Assembly: GCA_004556755.1 (NCBI GenBank) | Contig: SFFW01000003.1 | Span: 1 to 64,000, forward strand | Reading direction: 5' to 3' | DNA length: 64,000 bases | Origin: Clostridiales bacterium | Lineage (GTDB): Bacteria > Bacillota > Clostridia > Oscillospirales > Oscillospiraceae | Shown here: positions 22,701 through 31,421 of the stretch, in pieces | Numbering within the stretch: position 1 is the first letter of the stretch | How the letters are laid out: each line of letters begins with the position of its first letter | Made by a program: the position numbers and the translations under genes | The notes under the pieces: generated by a model | What the model saw: only the letters and a program-made list of their open reading frames with translations | Database searches by the model: none | Told to the model about the DNA's origin: nothing

Positions 22701-24560
22701 ATCAACCCCGGCGATACGCTTTCGCTCAATGCACAGCCCGTCGGCGCCGGCTCATCGGCGCTCAACATGGAGAGCGGCACCTACGCATGGAGCATTGTGG
22801 ACGAGCAGTCCTCCGGCGTCACCATCAGCGACACGAATAAGCGCACCGCAAAGCTTACCTTTGACGGCAGCGATACCACGGTGACACTCAAGCTGACATA
22901 CACCCTCGGCAACAAGACCTACGAAAGCTACGTTGCCGTGGTCGTTAAGGCGGGCGTAAGCAAGAGCAATGCGGTACTTGACTTCGGCCTTCCCGTTGAC
23001 ATCGAGCTTACCGGCAACGCATCCGGCGTCAGCGCAACCGCACCTAAGACAGCACTTGACACCGGCATCAGCGCAAGCGACGAGTTCGGCGGCGCAAAGA
23101 GCGCAAAGACCGCTTTCGGCACCGCACAGCTCACCGGCAATACGCTGACCTACACCCCCGAAAAGATCCTTGACAGCAAGGACAATATCTACTACTCCGC
23201 AGCCGTCGATAACGGCTACAAGTACGCAAATATCAGCATCATTCCGGCAACGAGCGTCTACTACGAAGACAGCTTCGTGACCTATTCCGACGGATGGACG
23301 CCGCTGTATGACGACGACAAGAGCGATGCGCTTATAGCGAAGATTCGCCAGAGCGCAGGCGGCGATGTCTACGGCTACGACCCCGCCTACGGTGAGTACA
23401 CCAACTACTCCCTCGGCAAGGCAATGACCGTCACGGTCGCAAAGGGCGGCGATACCGCAACCGCAGAGTTCACCTTCACGGGAACGGGCTTTGAGCTGTA
23501 CTCGGCAACGACCTCGACTCAGGGCGGCTTCAAGGTGAGCGTGTACAAAGCAGACGGTAAGATGGTCGACACGAAGAAGATAATCTCGACCAAGTCCTAC
23601 GACAGCTACTGGCAGATCCCCGTATTCGAGAACAGCGAGCTGCCTTACGGAACCTACACCGTAAAGATCGAGGTCGCATACTCTCCCGCACTCGACCTTG
23701 CTACCGCAGACGGAGCAAAGCTCAACAGCGTAAGCTTCATACTCGACGGCGTGAGGATCTACAACAGCAAGCTCAACGAGACCTACGGCGACGTGTACGC
23801 AAAGGACGGCGAATACAACGCCCAGTACATCGAGGTGAGAGACCAGCTCATAAATGCGAAAAGCTTCAACGGAGCAGATCCTGCGGTGGACGGAGCAGTC
23901 TACATAGACGGACGTCCGCAGCGTGACGCAAAGGGCGAGCTGGTATACAATAAGGACGGATACCTCGTTTACGACCGCAAAGTGACGACAAGCAACGTGC
24001 TTGACGATTACAAGAACTATGGACCTAAAAACGAGGTGTACCTCGCATCGGGTCAGGGCATAGCGTTCAAGATCAAGGACATGAGCAATGTCGAGAGCGT
24101 ACAGCTCGGACTCAAGAGCGCATCCGGTGAAACCGTATCGGCAGCCGTGAACGGTACGACGGTAGCGGTCGGCAGCAGCACCGAGATGTACTACAAGGTG
24201 AGCGCAGCCGACGGTAAGGTCGTCATCACGAACAACGGAACCGGAATAATTTCCGTCACGAACGTGAAACTGACCTACAAGCTCGGCAGCACCGCAACGA
24301 CGAGAATAATCGCCGATGCAGACCTTATGCAGTATGCCGTAAAGCAGATACTCAAGACCCCGGCGGGTGCGGGACTTGTCCCGGTAAGCCCGACCCCGGC
24401 AGCACCTGCGGTCGAACCGACGGCGAACGAGACTCAGATGACCGTCAAGGCAGACCTCAAGCAGGTGATAGCGAAACTTGACGCAATGGGCAAGGCACAG
24501 CTCGTGTCCAAGACGATGGGCGAGCTTGTCGCAGAAATACTTGGAGGTGGCGTAAAATGA
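19731..24560 (+). CDS. Giant secreted SGNH/GDSL-hydrolase protein with Ig-like domains
   Basis: 1609 residues. ATG 19731 follows CGGAGGT. The signal peptide is MSKLKRGFSFFLSLLMLLSL, likely cleaved near residue 36 (KAQA). An SGNH esterase domain covers about residues 235-460: block I VIGDSTV with S243, block II VVGAGIKGNE, block III GIND (about 315-318) and the terminal D448/H451 pair (TDHIHYTLAGQ). Such enzymes deacylate carbohydrates or lipids. Bacterial Ig-like domains follow at about 800-865, 888-960 and 960-1075. A domain with FTFTGTGFELYSATTS and later ILDGVRIYNSKL (about 1245-1350) resembles repeats of clostridial surface proteins. There is no LPXTG or SLH anchor. The gene overlaps the next small gene by 4 bases. 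Confidence 0.88.
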   Translation: MSKLKRGFSFFLSLLMLLSLLTVVPFTALGGKAQAKSYANSGTITSWYTAMTDLNGEKTKAALVDKYFDGLFATNSTFRTRIQVSAGGTTFRVKLTNYYGSEDIKVNKMNVGLAGSGNATSVNGSSVVNVTVNGSASFTIPKGGYVWTDWFTMKSQVSSGGYLVFSTYVKNSGKVRDAGLTGSISYCWSGNQMTNYEWSYGALGKLSKADANVGDYNITPLLNCVEAQTSNSSAYSVVVIGDSTVTNYIPSLLQSRLKSEGVSQVAVVGAGIKGNELLADGVGPDGPLEGDALLKRFDMDALSLAGVKKVFVKIGINDIIHPNCDNLKDYFDGTPSAEEIINGYMQLIAAAHAKGIEIYFFDISPWIGYNREGKLNPDEATIAEMENRRLEVNKWLHDNATSYVDSDYMTVDPIEGDSFGLVTTSDVIGVERSGYPGQQVLADAYTTDHIHYTLAGQNVVTSNIPISIFKGVPTGEAANKVATVGNLYIATTKYGGGNYYFFGSDENLPAGSTDQQGTIYLMATDGSETAKPTGSGLGTTRRGAVYGNPIADIVLKSTTLQKGTVGAPYFSVQSTVENGSNTTVPVDQHYKNAYWQQTTDKQSEITWKNYAYSDLYLAWYFPTAYSPDVYDTGVRKEVQTSIELGGLSSEWFSVNTIIAYDSASSYKSYVFYGSVLPDINSDKYLSYFYDKPNRDEWDDVVSGDSFRVVKANDHNPSSDGGNLVTLYAPGTVDTQLDIASASKAQTFYNKANGTVVTFEYTLSDNLLNSPTNSATGKNVNNLTYPTNDFKTYGSFTGYTYGGSADRSVSFTSDNEAVAKIDSDGNVVLTGQGGTANLTMTVTWKELDGTVYTMTDTATVTNITYGADICIDGEYPDAYSFENYAGNASKDVSVTYTSVPLAALPAGGSWDWKSADSSIFTVSGSGSNATLEFKNKSGTANLTAAYVKDGVTYCSDTVAITNITAFVDIQIGSDKVDAKTGAYPDFKLINGINPGDTLSLNAQPVGAGSSALNMESGTYAWSIVDEQSSGVTISDTNKRTAKLTFDGSDTTVTLKLTYTLGNKTYESYVAVVVKAGVSKSNAVLDFGLPVDIELTGNASGVSATAPKTALDTGISASDEFGGAKSAKTAFGTAQLTGNTLTYTPEKILDSKDNIYYSAAVDNGYKYANISIIPATSVYYEDSFVTYSDGWTPLYDDDKSDALIAKIRQSAGGDVYGYDPAYGEYTNYSLGKAMTVTVAKGGDTATAEFTFTGTGFELYSATTSTQGGFKVSVYKADGKMVDTKKIISTKSYDSYWQIPVFENSELPYGTYTVKIEVAYSPALDLATADGAKLNSVSFILDGVRIYNSKLNETYGDVYAKDGEYNAQYIEVRDQLINAKSFNGADPAVDGAVYIDGRPQRDAKGELVYNKDGYLVYDRKVTTSNVLDDYKNYGPKNEVYLASGQGIAFKIKDMSNVESVQLGLKSASGETVSAAVNGTTVAVGSSTEMYYKVSAADGKVVITNNGTGIISVTNVKLTYKLGSTATTRIIADADLMQYAVKQILKTPAGAGLVPVSPTPAAPAVEPTANETQMTVKADLKQVIAKLDAMGKAQLVSKTMGELVAEILGGGVK

Positions 24561-24814
24561 AGAGAAAATATGAAAAGCCCGCTCTGTATTTCGAAGAGTA
24601 TGAGCTGTCAAGCTCGATAGCAGGCAATTGCGGCAACAAGCTGTTTCAGGACAAGATTTATGCAGGCAACTACGAAACCTGCAAAGTAGACGCAGGCGGC
24701 GGCGACTTCCTGTTCTTAGACTCGTTCATCGGCTGCAACACCAACCCCGGCGCAGACGGTGAGCTGTACTGCTACCAGGTCCCGTCGACCAACGAAATGC
24801 TCTTTAACTCCTGA
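24557..24814 (+). CDS. Small cysteine-containing protein coupled to the SGNH gene
   Basis: 85 residues. ATG 24557 overlaps the TGA of the SGNH gene (ATGA), with GGAGGTGG ten bases upstream, so translation is coupled. The N-terminus MKRKYEKPALYFEEYELSSS has no signal peptide. IAGNCGNK follows, and there are four cysteines in all (NCG, ETCK, GCNT, YCYQ). The C-terminus is CYQVPSTNEMLFNS. From memory, short proteins with a K-Y-x-K-P start, an IAxxC core and a CYxxP end recur in gut Clostridia next to surface proteins, and their function is not known to me. A leader plus cysteine-rich core is reminiscent of modified-peptide precursors, but no modification enzyme is adjacent. Confidence 0.75.
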   Translation: MKRKYEKPALYFEEYELSSSIAGNCGNKLFQDKIYAGNYETCKVDAGGGDFLFLDSFIGCNTNPGADGELYCYQVPSTNEMLFNS

Positions 24815-24832
24815 ATAGATCACTGTTTCGGG

Positions 24833-24867
24833 AAAGCTCCCTGTCAATTCGGCAGGGAGCTTTTTCT
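24833..24867 (+). terminator. Terminator of the SGNH/small-protein operon
   Basis: AAAGCTCCCTG (24833-24843) pairs with CAGGGAGCTTT (24853-24863), 9-base loop, followed by T. Confidence 0.88.
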
Positions 24868-24897
24868 GCTTTCTTATATTTAATATTGTAGGAACAT

Positions 24898-24925
24898 TTG
24901 ACAAAGCGTAAATGGGTGTTATATT
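24898..24925 (+). promoter_or_regulatory. Promoter of the TrmH-type methyltransferase gene, possibly leaderless
   Basis: TTGACA (24898-24903), a 16-base spacer and TATATT (24920-24925); an overlapping TATAAT sits at 24925-24930. The ATG is at 24935 and no Shine-Dalgarno is visible, so the transcript may begin at or next to the start codon. Confidence 0.6.
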
Positions 24926-24934
24926 ATAATTCCT

Positions 24935-25687
24935 ATGGAAAAGATTACATCGAGAAAAAATAATACGATAATTCACCTGCGCAAGCTCGGCAGCGATGCT
25001 TCATACCGCAGAGAATGCTGCGAATTTATATGCGACGGAGTTAAAACGCTGAATGAAGCGCTTGCATCGGGGATGGAGATCAAAACCGTCCTGTTTAAGG
25101 GGACGCCCGATACGGAGCTTGCGGAGAGACTTCCGCACGCTGCGTCATACTACGCTCCCGACGAGCTGTTTGACTATGCGTCGCCGCTCAAAAACTGCCC
25201 CGGACCGCTGTTTTCGGTGCGAATGCCGCAGACGGCAGGGGAGGCCGTACACAGCGCCATTGTGCTTGAGAACTTACAGGACCCAGGCAATGTGGGTACC
25301 GTCATCAGAACGGCAAACGCATTCGGGATAAGTGCGGTCGTACTTGTCGGCGACTGTGCGGACCTGTACAATCCCAAAACCGTGCGTGCGACCATGGGGG
25401 CGATCTTCCGTCAGCGGGTGATGAGCGTTGAGCTTTGTGCGCTGCGAGACTTCTGCACGGAAAACGGGCTTAAGCTTTACGGCGCTGCGCTCAGCGACAA
25501 GGCGGTTGAGATAACGGGTCTCGACCTTAAAGGCACCGCAGTTGCGGTCGGCAGCGAGGGCAGAGGACTTTCCGAGGACCTGCTGCGGCTTTGCGATGCG
25601 GAACTTATCATACCGATGCGCCCGGACTCGGAGTCCTTAAACGCTGCGGTGGCGGCGTCCGTTATCATGTGGGAAATGTCAAAATGA
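24935..25687 (+). CDS. SpoU/TrmH-family RNA 2'-O-methyltransferase
   Basis: 250 residues. An N-terminal substrate-binding region (1-90; ITSRKNNTIIHLRKL, FICDGVKTLNEAL) precedes the knotted SPOUT methyltransferase domain with its three motifs: ENLQDPGNVGTVIRTANAFG, AVAVGSEGRGLS and IPMRPDSESLNAAVAASVIM. The enzyme methylates ribose 2'-OH groups in rRNA or tRNA using S-adenosylmethionine; the target base cannot be assigned. It is first in a run continuing into dprA and topA, 16 bases apart from dprA. It lacks a visible ribosome binding site. Confidence 0.92.
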   Translation: MEKITSRKNNTIIHLRKLGSDASYRRECCEFICDGVKTLNEALASGMEIKTVLFKGTPDTELAERLPHAASYYAPDELFDYASPLKNCPGPLFSVRMPQTAGEAVHSAIVLENLQDPGNVGTVIRTANAFGISAVVLVGDCADLYNPKTVRATMGAIFRQRVMSVELCALRDFCTENGLKLYGAALSDKAVEITGLDLKGTAVAVGSEGRGLSEDLLRLCDAELIIPMRPDSESLNAAVAASVIMWEMSK

Positions 25688-25703
25688 CCGAGGGAGTGAG
25701 CAA

Positions 25704-26912
25704 ATGTCGGCACTGAAATATTGGCTTTGGCTGTCAATGGCGCCGGGACTCAGCCCAAGGACCTGCCATGCGCTGTTGGACTATTACGGCAGCCCGGAGG
25801 CAATGTACTTTGCTCCGTTTGGCGAGATGAAGCGCCTTGCCGGAAATCACGCTGAGGGGCTTGACGCACTCGAAAAGCGTGACCTCGACTCCGCCTTGCG
25901 CATAATTGACGCCTGCAACGATCAGAATATTACGATACTTACCGCACAGGATGCCGGGTACCCCGACAGGCTGCGGTCGATAAATCTGCCGCCGAAGGTC
26001 ATATATGTCAAGGGCAAGCTTCCCGCCGTCGACGACGAGCCAGTCATCGCAATAGTCGGCACGAGGAGAGCCTCATACTACGGTCTCAAAATGGCAAGGC
26101 GCTTCGGCTACGAGATATCAAAGTGCGGCGGAGTGGTGGTTTCGGGACTGACCGCCGGCATTGATGCGAATGCCGCAGAGGGTACGCTTTCCGCCGACGG
26201 AAAGGTTATCGGCGTCCTTGGCGTTCCGCATGAGCAGGCGAGGGGGCATCTCTGCCTTGACGTGCTGCACAGCGGCGGCGCTTTGGTGAGCGAGTATCCG
26301 CCGGGAACACCCGTGTATTCAAGCTATTTTCGTGCGAGAAACCGCATAAGCGCAGGGCTTTCACTCGGCGTTGTGGTCGTCGAAGCGCCCGAAAGAAGCG
26401 GTGCTAGACTGTTTGCAAACGAGGCGGCGGATCAGGGCAAGGAGCTTTTCGTCGTGCCGGGCGATGCGGGAGAGGATCGCTGCGCCGGAAGCAATGCAAT
26501 TTTGAAGGAGGGCGCAAAGCCCGTGACCGAGGGCTGGGACGTGATGTGCGAATATGCATCGCTTTACCCTGAACGTGTACACAGGAGCACCGAGCGTTTT
26601 CGTCCCGAAAACTTCATTACTCCGACGAATGCTAAGAGAAATCCGCCTCCAGAAACAGAAAAAGTTTCAAAAAAAGTCATTGACAATGAAAACGGCAAAG
26701 GCTATATTGACTTGAAGAAACGGCTTGAAGGGCTGAGCGAGACCCAGCTCAAGCTGATTTCGGTGATTGACAGACCGTCCGTGCAGGTCGATGAGATAAT
26801 CGAGAAGAGCGGATACACTGCGGCTAAGGTGCTTTCGGAGCTTACGATGCTGCAGATCGAGGGCCTTGTCAAACAGGAACCGGGCAAAAGGTTTACATTG
26901 ATTATAAAGTGA
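25704..26912 (+). CDS. dprA: DNA processing protein DprA
   Basis: 402 residues. DprA loads RecA on single-stranded DNA entering during natural transformation. It has an N-terminal SAM-like helical part (1-70), then the Rossmann-like core with AIVGTRRASYYGLKMARRFG, VVSGLTAGIDANAAEGTL and VSEYPPGTPVYSSYFRARNR, and a C-terminal winged helix (about 335-400). ATG 25704 follows GGGAGTGAG. With comEC at 54549-56819 it gives two transformation proteins in the window, though no type IV pilus genes are seen here. Confidence 0.93.
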   Translation: MSALKYWLWLSMAPGLSPRTCHALLDYYGSPEAMYFAPFGEMKRLAGNHAEGLDALEKRDLDSALRIIDACNDQNITILTAQDAGYPDRLRSINLPPKVIYVKGKLPAVDDEPVIAIVGTRRASYYGLKMARRFGYEISKCGGVVVSGLTAGIDANAAEGTLSADGKVIGVLGVPHEQARGHLCLDVLHSGGALVSEYPPGTPVYSSYFRARNRISAGLSLGVVVVEAPERSGARLFANEAADQGKELFVVPGDAGEDRCAGSNAILKEGAKPVTEGWDVMCEYASLYPERVHRSTERFRPENFITPTNAKRNPPPETEKVSKKVIDNENGKGYIDLKKRLEGLSETQLKLISVIDRPSVQVDEIIEKSGYTAAKVLSELTMLQIEGLVKQEPGKRFTLIIK

Positions 26913-26921
26913 GGACAGCAA

Positions 26922-29093
26922 ATGCCTACTGCAAAAAAGAATCTTGTCATAGTCGAATCACCGGCAAAGGCAAAGACGATAGAGAAGTATCTCGGCTCAA
27001 ACTACAAGGTCGTGGCGTCGATGGGCCATTTGAGGGACCTCCCCAAAAGCACCCTCGGCATCGACATTGAGAACGATTTTGAGCCTAAATATATCCCCGT
27101 CAGAGATCATAAAGAAGTCATAGACAACCTTAAAAAGCTCTCAAAGACTGCCGGCACCGTCTATCTTGCAACCGACCCCGACCGTGAGGGAGAGGCGATA
27201 TCGTGGCATTTAAAGGAGCTTCTTGCGCTTGACGACGAGCGAGCAAGACGAGTGACCTTCAACGAGATCACGAAAAAGGTCGTCACGGAGAGCATCGAGC
27301 ATCCGAGAGACATAGATCAGGACCTCGTGGATGCACAGCAGGCACGCCGTCTGCTTGACCGCATCGTGGGCTACAAGCTCTCGCCGCTGCTTTGGAAGAA
27401 GATAAAGCGTGGACTTTCCGCAGGCAGAGTGCAGTCGGTCGCAACGAGAATGGTCGTTGACCGTGAAAAAGAGATAAACGACTTCGTGCGTGAGGAGTAT
27501 TGGCTGCTCGACGCCGTACTCGGCTGCGAAAATGGGGCAAGTTTCACCGCCCGTTTCTTCGGAAAGGACGACAAAAAGCTTGAGCTGCACAGCGAGGACG
27601 AGGTGAAAAAGGTCATTGCCGAAACGCAAGACCACAACTTCTCGATAAAGAGCGTAAAGCGCGGCGAAAAGCACCGCAGCCCCTCGCCTCCGTTTATCAC
27701 CTCGACGCTTCAGCAGGAGGCGTCACGCCGCCTCGGTATGACGCCGAGGAGGACGATGTCCGTCGCCCAGCAGCTTTACGAAGGCGTCAACATCACCGGG
27801 CAGGGTTCGGTCGGTCTCATAACCTACATGCGTACCGACTCGCTCCGACTGTCCGACGTTGCGCTTGCTGCGGCGAAGAATTTCATTATCGGACGCTACG
27901 GTAAAGAGTACTATTACGGCTCCTACCGCATATATAAGTCCAAAAACAGCGCTCAGGACGCACACGAGGCGATCCGTCCCACGAACGTCGAGCTTACGCC
28001 GGAGCTGGTGCGAAAGGACCTCACGCCGGAGCAGTACAGGCTCTACCGCCTCATTTGGGGTCGCTTCACGGCGAGCCAGATGGCAAACTCCGTTTACGAC
28101 AACGTCGTGATCGACGCCGAGAGCAACGGTTATATATTCCGCTCCAACTACTCGGAGCTTAAATTCCCCGGCTATACCGCAGTTTACGAGGAGAGCAAGG
28201 ACGAGGAGTCCGATGAGATACGCAGCAAGCTGCCGGAGCTTTCCGCAGGTGAGACCGTGTACCTCGAAAAGATGCTGCCGGAGCAGCAGTTCACGCAGCC
28301 GCCCGCACGCTATACCGAGGCGACGCTCATCAGAGCAATGGAGGAGAAGGGCATCGGCAGACCGTCTACCTATGCGCCGACGATCTCCACGATCACCTCG
28401 CACGAGTACGTCGTGAAGGACGGTAAATACCTCAAGCCCACGAACCTCGGCACGGTGGTCACCGAGCTGATGATGGAACGCTTCCCCGACATAGTTGATC
28501 TCAAATTTACGAACAACATGGAGGAGAACCTCGACAGCATCGAATCCGGCAAGCGCTACTGGAAAGAGATAATCCGTGAGTTTTACGGTGAGTTTAACGA
28601 GGAGCTTGAAGCGGCGGAGAAGGCGCTTGAGGGTACAAGAATCAAAGTACCCGACGAGCTTTCGGATGAGCATTGCGACATTTGCGGACGGCAGATGGTC
28701 ATAAAGTCGGGCAAATTCGGCAGATTCCTTGCCTGTCCCGGCTACCCCGAATGCAGCTTCACAAAGCCGCTCGTCATTGAGATGCCGGGCAAATGCCCCA
28801 AGTGTGGCAGCCGCATACTCAAGAGGACGTCCAAGAAGGGCTACACATTTTATGCCTGCGAAAGAGGCACCGACTGCGGATTTATGACATGGTACGTTCC
28901 GACCAAGGACTACTGTCCCTCCTGCGGCAAGACGCTGTTCAAGCCGAGCGGCAAGGGCAGACTCAAGAGCTTCTGCATAAACGAGGAGTGTCCCGCCTTC
29001 GTGCCGGAGGACAAGAGAGGCTATAAGAAAAAGAGCGACGGTGAAAAGAAGAAGACCGCCAAAAAGAGCGGTGCCGGAAAGAGCAAGGAATAA
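26922..29093 (+). CDS. topA: DNA topoisomerase I
   Basis: 723 residues. It relaxes negative supercoils through a single-strand break held by a tyrosine. The Toprim domain begins KNLVIVESPAKAKTIEKYLG; the catalytic tyrosine is Y302 in LITYMRTDSLRLS. Three C-terminal four-cysteine zinc modules follow, beginning CDICGRQM (about 586), CPKCGSRI (about 626) and CPSCGKTL (about 666), then a Lys-rich tail. ATG 26922 follows GAGGACAG. The TAA at 29091-29093 is directly followed by the trmFO ATG. Confidence 0.96.
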   Translation: MPTAKKNLVIVESPAKAKTIEKYLGSNYKVVASMGHLRDLPKSTLGIDIENDFEPKYIPVRDHKEVIDNLKKLSKTAGTVYLATDPDREGEAISWHLKELLALDDERARRVTFNEITKKVVTESIEHPRDIDQDLVDAQQARRLLDRIVGYKLSPLLWKKIKRGLSAGRVQSVATRMVVDREKEINDFVREEYWLLDAVLGCENGASFTARFFGKDDKKLELHSEDEVKKVIAETQDHNFSIKSVKRGEKHRSPSPPFITSTLQQEASRRLGMTPRRTMSVAQQLYEGVNITGQGSVGLITYMRTDSLRLSDVALAAAKNFIIGRYGKEYYYGSYRIYKSKNSAQDAHEAIRPTNVELTPELVRKDLTPEQYRLYRLIWGRFTASQMANSVYDNVVIDAESNGYIFRSNYSELKFPGYTAVYEESKDEESDEIRSKLPELSAGETVYLEKMLPEQQFTQPPARYTEATLIRAMEEKGIGRPSTYAPTISTITSHEYVVKDGKYLKPTNLGTVVTELMMERFPDIVDLKFTNNMEENLDSIESGKRYWKEIIREFYGEFNEELEAAEKALEGTRIKVPDELSDEHCDICGRQMVIKSGKFGRFLACPGYPECSFTKPLVIEMPGKCPKCGSRILKRTSKKGYTFYACERGTDCGFMTWYVPTKDYCPSCGKTLFKPSGKGRLKSFCINEECPAFVPEDKRGYKKKSDGEKKKTAKKSGAGKSKE

Positions 29094-30422
29094 ATGATGA
29101 AGAATGTAACGGTTTTGGGAGCGGGGCTCTCCGGCAGCGAATGCGCATGGCAGCTTGCGAAAAGGGGCATAATGGTTCGCCTTGTGGAGATGAAGCCGAA
29201 GAAAATGACCCCGGCGCATACCTCTCCGTACTTTGCCGAGCTTGTCTGCTCCAATTCTCTCAGAAGCGACGAGCTTACAAACGCCGTCGGACTGCTTAAA
29301 GCCGAGATGCGCAAGATGGATTCTCTGATCCTCGAAAGCGCCGACCGCAACCGTGTCGCCGCAGGCGGAGCGCTTGCGGTCGACAGAGAGGGCTTTGCAA
29401 GCTACATAACCGAAAAGCTCACAAATCACCCGAATGTTGAGGTCGTCTCCGAGGAGGCGACCGACTTCCCGGAGGGCGAGCTTGTGGTCGCAACGGGTCC
29501 GCTCACCTCGGATGCGCTGGCAGAGCGCATAGCAAAGCTCTGCAATGCGGACGGACTGCACTTCTACGATGCCGTCGCACCCATCGTCACGCTTGAGAGC
29601 GTCGACATGGAGAGCGCATATTTTGCGTCACGCTACGACAAGGGTACGCCGGATTATGTAAACTGCCCGATGACCGAGGAAGAGTATACGGCGTTTTGGA
29701 AGGAGCTTTGCGCCGCCAAGGAAGCGCCGGTACACGGCTTTGACGACGCCGGAGTGTTCGAGGGCTGTATGCCCGTTGAGGTCATGGCACGCAGAGGAAT
29801 TTCGACGCTTTGCTACGGTCCTTTAAAGCCCGTGGGACTCAAAGATCCGAGGACGGGGAAGGAAAGCTACGCCGTGGTGCAGCTTCGCCGTGACAATGCG
29901 GACGGCACCATATACAACATGGTCGGTTTCCAGACCCATCTCACATGGGGCGAGCAAAAGCGTGTGTTTTCAATGATCCCGGCACTTAAAAACGCCGAGT
30001 TTGTGCGCTACGGCGTGATGCACCGCAATACCTATCTGAACAGCCCGAAGCTGCTCGACCGCTATTATCGTCTGAAAACCGAGCCTCGCATAAGCTTTGC
30101 GGGACAGATGACGGGCGTTGAGGGCTATGTGGAGTCTGCTGCGTCGGGTATGCTCGTCGGCATCGAGACCGCCGCAAGGCTTCTCGGCATGGAGGCGGTG
30201 GATTTCCCGCAGGAAACCGCCATCGGCGCACTCGGACTGTACATTTCCGGCGGCAGCGTGGGTGATTTCCAGCCCATGAATATCAATTTCGGGATCATTT
30301 CGCCGCTCGGCTACAGAGTAAAGGGCAAACGCAACAAGAATGCGGAGATCTCGGCAAGGAGCCTTGCGCTCATTGACGAGCTGATGAAGAAGGAGATTTT
30401 TAACTGTGAAGATAATTGTTGA
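29094..30422 (+). CDS. trmFO: Folate-dependent tRNA (uracil-54-C5)-methyltransferase
   Basis: 442 residues. TrmFO makes ribothymidine at tRNA position 54 with methylenetetrahydrofolate and FAD. The FAD-binding start is VTVLGAGLSGSECAWQLAKRG. HTSPYFAELVCSNSLRSD and, near the C-terminus, YISGGSVGDFQPMNINFGI are family signatures. Two ATGs in tandem (29094, 29097) are possible starts; there is no gap after topA. The end overlaps plsX by 17 bases. The topA-trmFO pairing is common in Firmicutes. Confidence 0.95.
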   Translation: MMKNVTVLGAGLSGSECAWQLAKRGIMVRLVEMKPKKMTPAHTSPYFAELVCSNSLRSDELTNAVGLLKAEMRKMDSLILESADRNRVAAGGALAVDREGFASYITEKLTNHPNVEVVSEEATDFPEGELVVATGPLTSDALAERIAKLCNADGLHFYDAVAPIVTLESVDMESAYFASRYDKGTPDYVNCPMTEEEYTAFWKELCAAKEAPVHGFDDAGVFEGCMPVEVMARRGISTLCYGPLKPVGLKDPRTGKESYAVVQLRRDNADGTIYNMVGFQTHLTWGEQKRVFSMIPALKNAEFVRYGVMHRNTYLNSPKLLDRYYRLKTEPRISFAGQMTGVEGYVESAASGMLVGIETAARLLGMEAVDFPQETAIGALGLYISGGSVGDFQPMNINFGIISPLGYRVKGKRNKNAEISARSLALIDELMKKEIFNCEDNC

Positions 30423-31419
30423 CGCAATGGGCGGTGACAACGCTCCGCAGTCTGCGGTAAAGGGCACTCTGTACGCAAGACAGCGCCTCGGCGTAGACAT
30501 TGTACTTGTCGGACGCAAGGAGGATATAAGCTCCTGCCTTGAAGGATGCGACACCGACGGAATAAGCATAGTGGACGCACGGGAGGTCGTGACGATGCAC
30601 GACGATCCCAGCACCGCCACACGCAAAAAGAAGGATTCGTCGATGACCGTTGCCCTGACGATGCTGAAAAACGGCGAAGGTGACGCAGTGGTTTCGGCGG
30701 GCAGCACCGGTGCACTGCTTACCGGAGCAACGCTTATCACGAAGCGCATAAAGGGCATACGCAGAGCAGCAATGGCTCCCGTTTTTCCGAGCATGGAAAG
30801 CGGATTCATGCTCATGGACTGCGGTGCAAACGCCGACTGTACGCCGGAGTATCTGCTCCAGTTTGCATATATGGGCAGCTTCTATGCCAAGCGCCTCATG
30901 GGTATCTCAAATCCGAGGGTCGCACTTTTAAATAACGGTGCCGAGGAAACGAAGGGCGGTCAGCTCCAGCAGAGCGCATATAAGCTTTTAAAGGCTGCAA
31001 AGGACGAGGGACGCTTAAACTTTGTCGGCAACATCGAGGGCAGCACCATGTTCATGGGCGGCGCCGACGTTGTGGTGACCGACGGCTTTTCCGGCAACAT
31101 TGCGCTCAAGACCACCGAGGGTGCGGCAAAGCTGCTTTTTAAGGAACTCAAGGGCGTACTCAAAAAGAACCCGATAAACAAGTTCGCAGCGGCGATACTT
31201 TATAAGGACATTAAGTCTATCGCAAAGAAGCTTGACCCCAACGAGGTCGGCGGAACTCCGATGCTGGGCATCAGCAGACCCGTTATCAAGGCGCACGGTT
31301 CGTCCAACGACGAGGCAATGTTCGCTGCAATCCGTCAGGCGAAGGCGTTTGCGGAGTCCGGCGTTATAGACGACGTTATGAGAAATATCGAATACATGAA
31401 GATCGGTGAGGAAGCGTAA
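30406..31419 (+). CDS. plsX: Phosphate acyltransferase PlsX
   Basis: 337 residues. PlsX converts acyl-ACP to acyl-phosphate, the first step of membrane phospholipid synthesis with PlsY. IIVDAMGGDNAPQSAVKG opens the protein; MHDDPSTATRKKKDSSM, VSAGSTGALLTGA and DGFSGNIALKTTEG are typical. The GTG start lies inside the end of trmFO. Rnc starts 2 bases after its stop. In Bacillus fabD, fabG and acpP lie between plsX and rnc; here they are absent. Confidence 0.95.
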   Translation: MKIIVDAMGGDNAPQSAVKGTLYARQRLGVDIVLVGRKEDISSCLEGCDTDGISIVDAREVVTMHDDPSTATRKKKDSSMTVALTMLKNGEGDAVVSAGSTGALLTGATLITKRIKGIRRAAMAPVFPSMESGFMLMDCGANADCTPEYLLQFAYMGSFYAKRLMGISNPRVALLNNGAEETKGGQLQQSAYKLLKAAKDEGRLNFVGNIEGSTMFMGGADVVVTDGFSGNIALKTTEGAAKLLFKELKGVLKKNPINKFAAAILYKDIKSIAKKLDPNEVGGTPMLGISRPVIKAHGSSNDEAMFAAIRQAKAFAESGVIDDVMRNIEYMKIGEEA

Positions 31420-31421
31420 AA

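Noticed and set aside
22752..24611. Long open frame of 619 codons antisense to the SGNH gene
   Set aside because: It is the mirror of a strongly biased codon pattern, has no ribosome binding site, and its product is low-complexity with no recognisable domain. Similar antisense frames over topA/trmFO (27723-29561) and smc (34593-36062) are rejected for the same reason.
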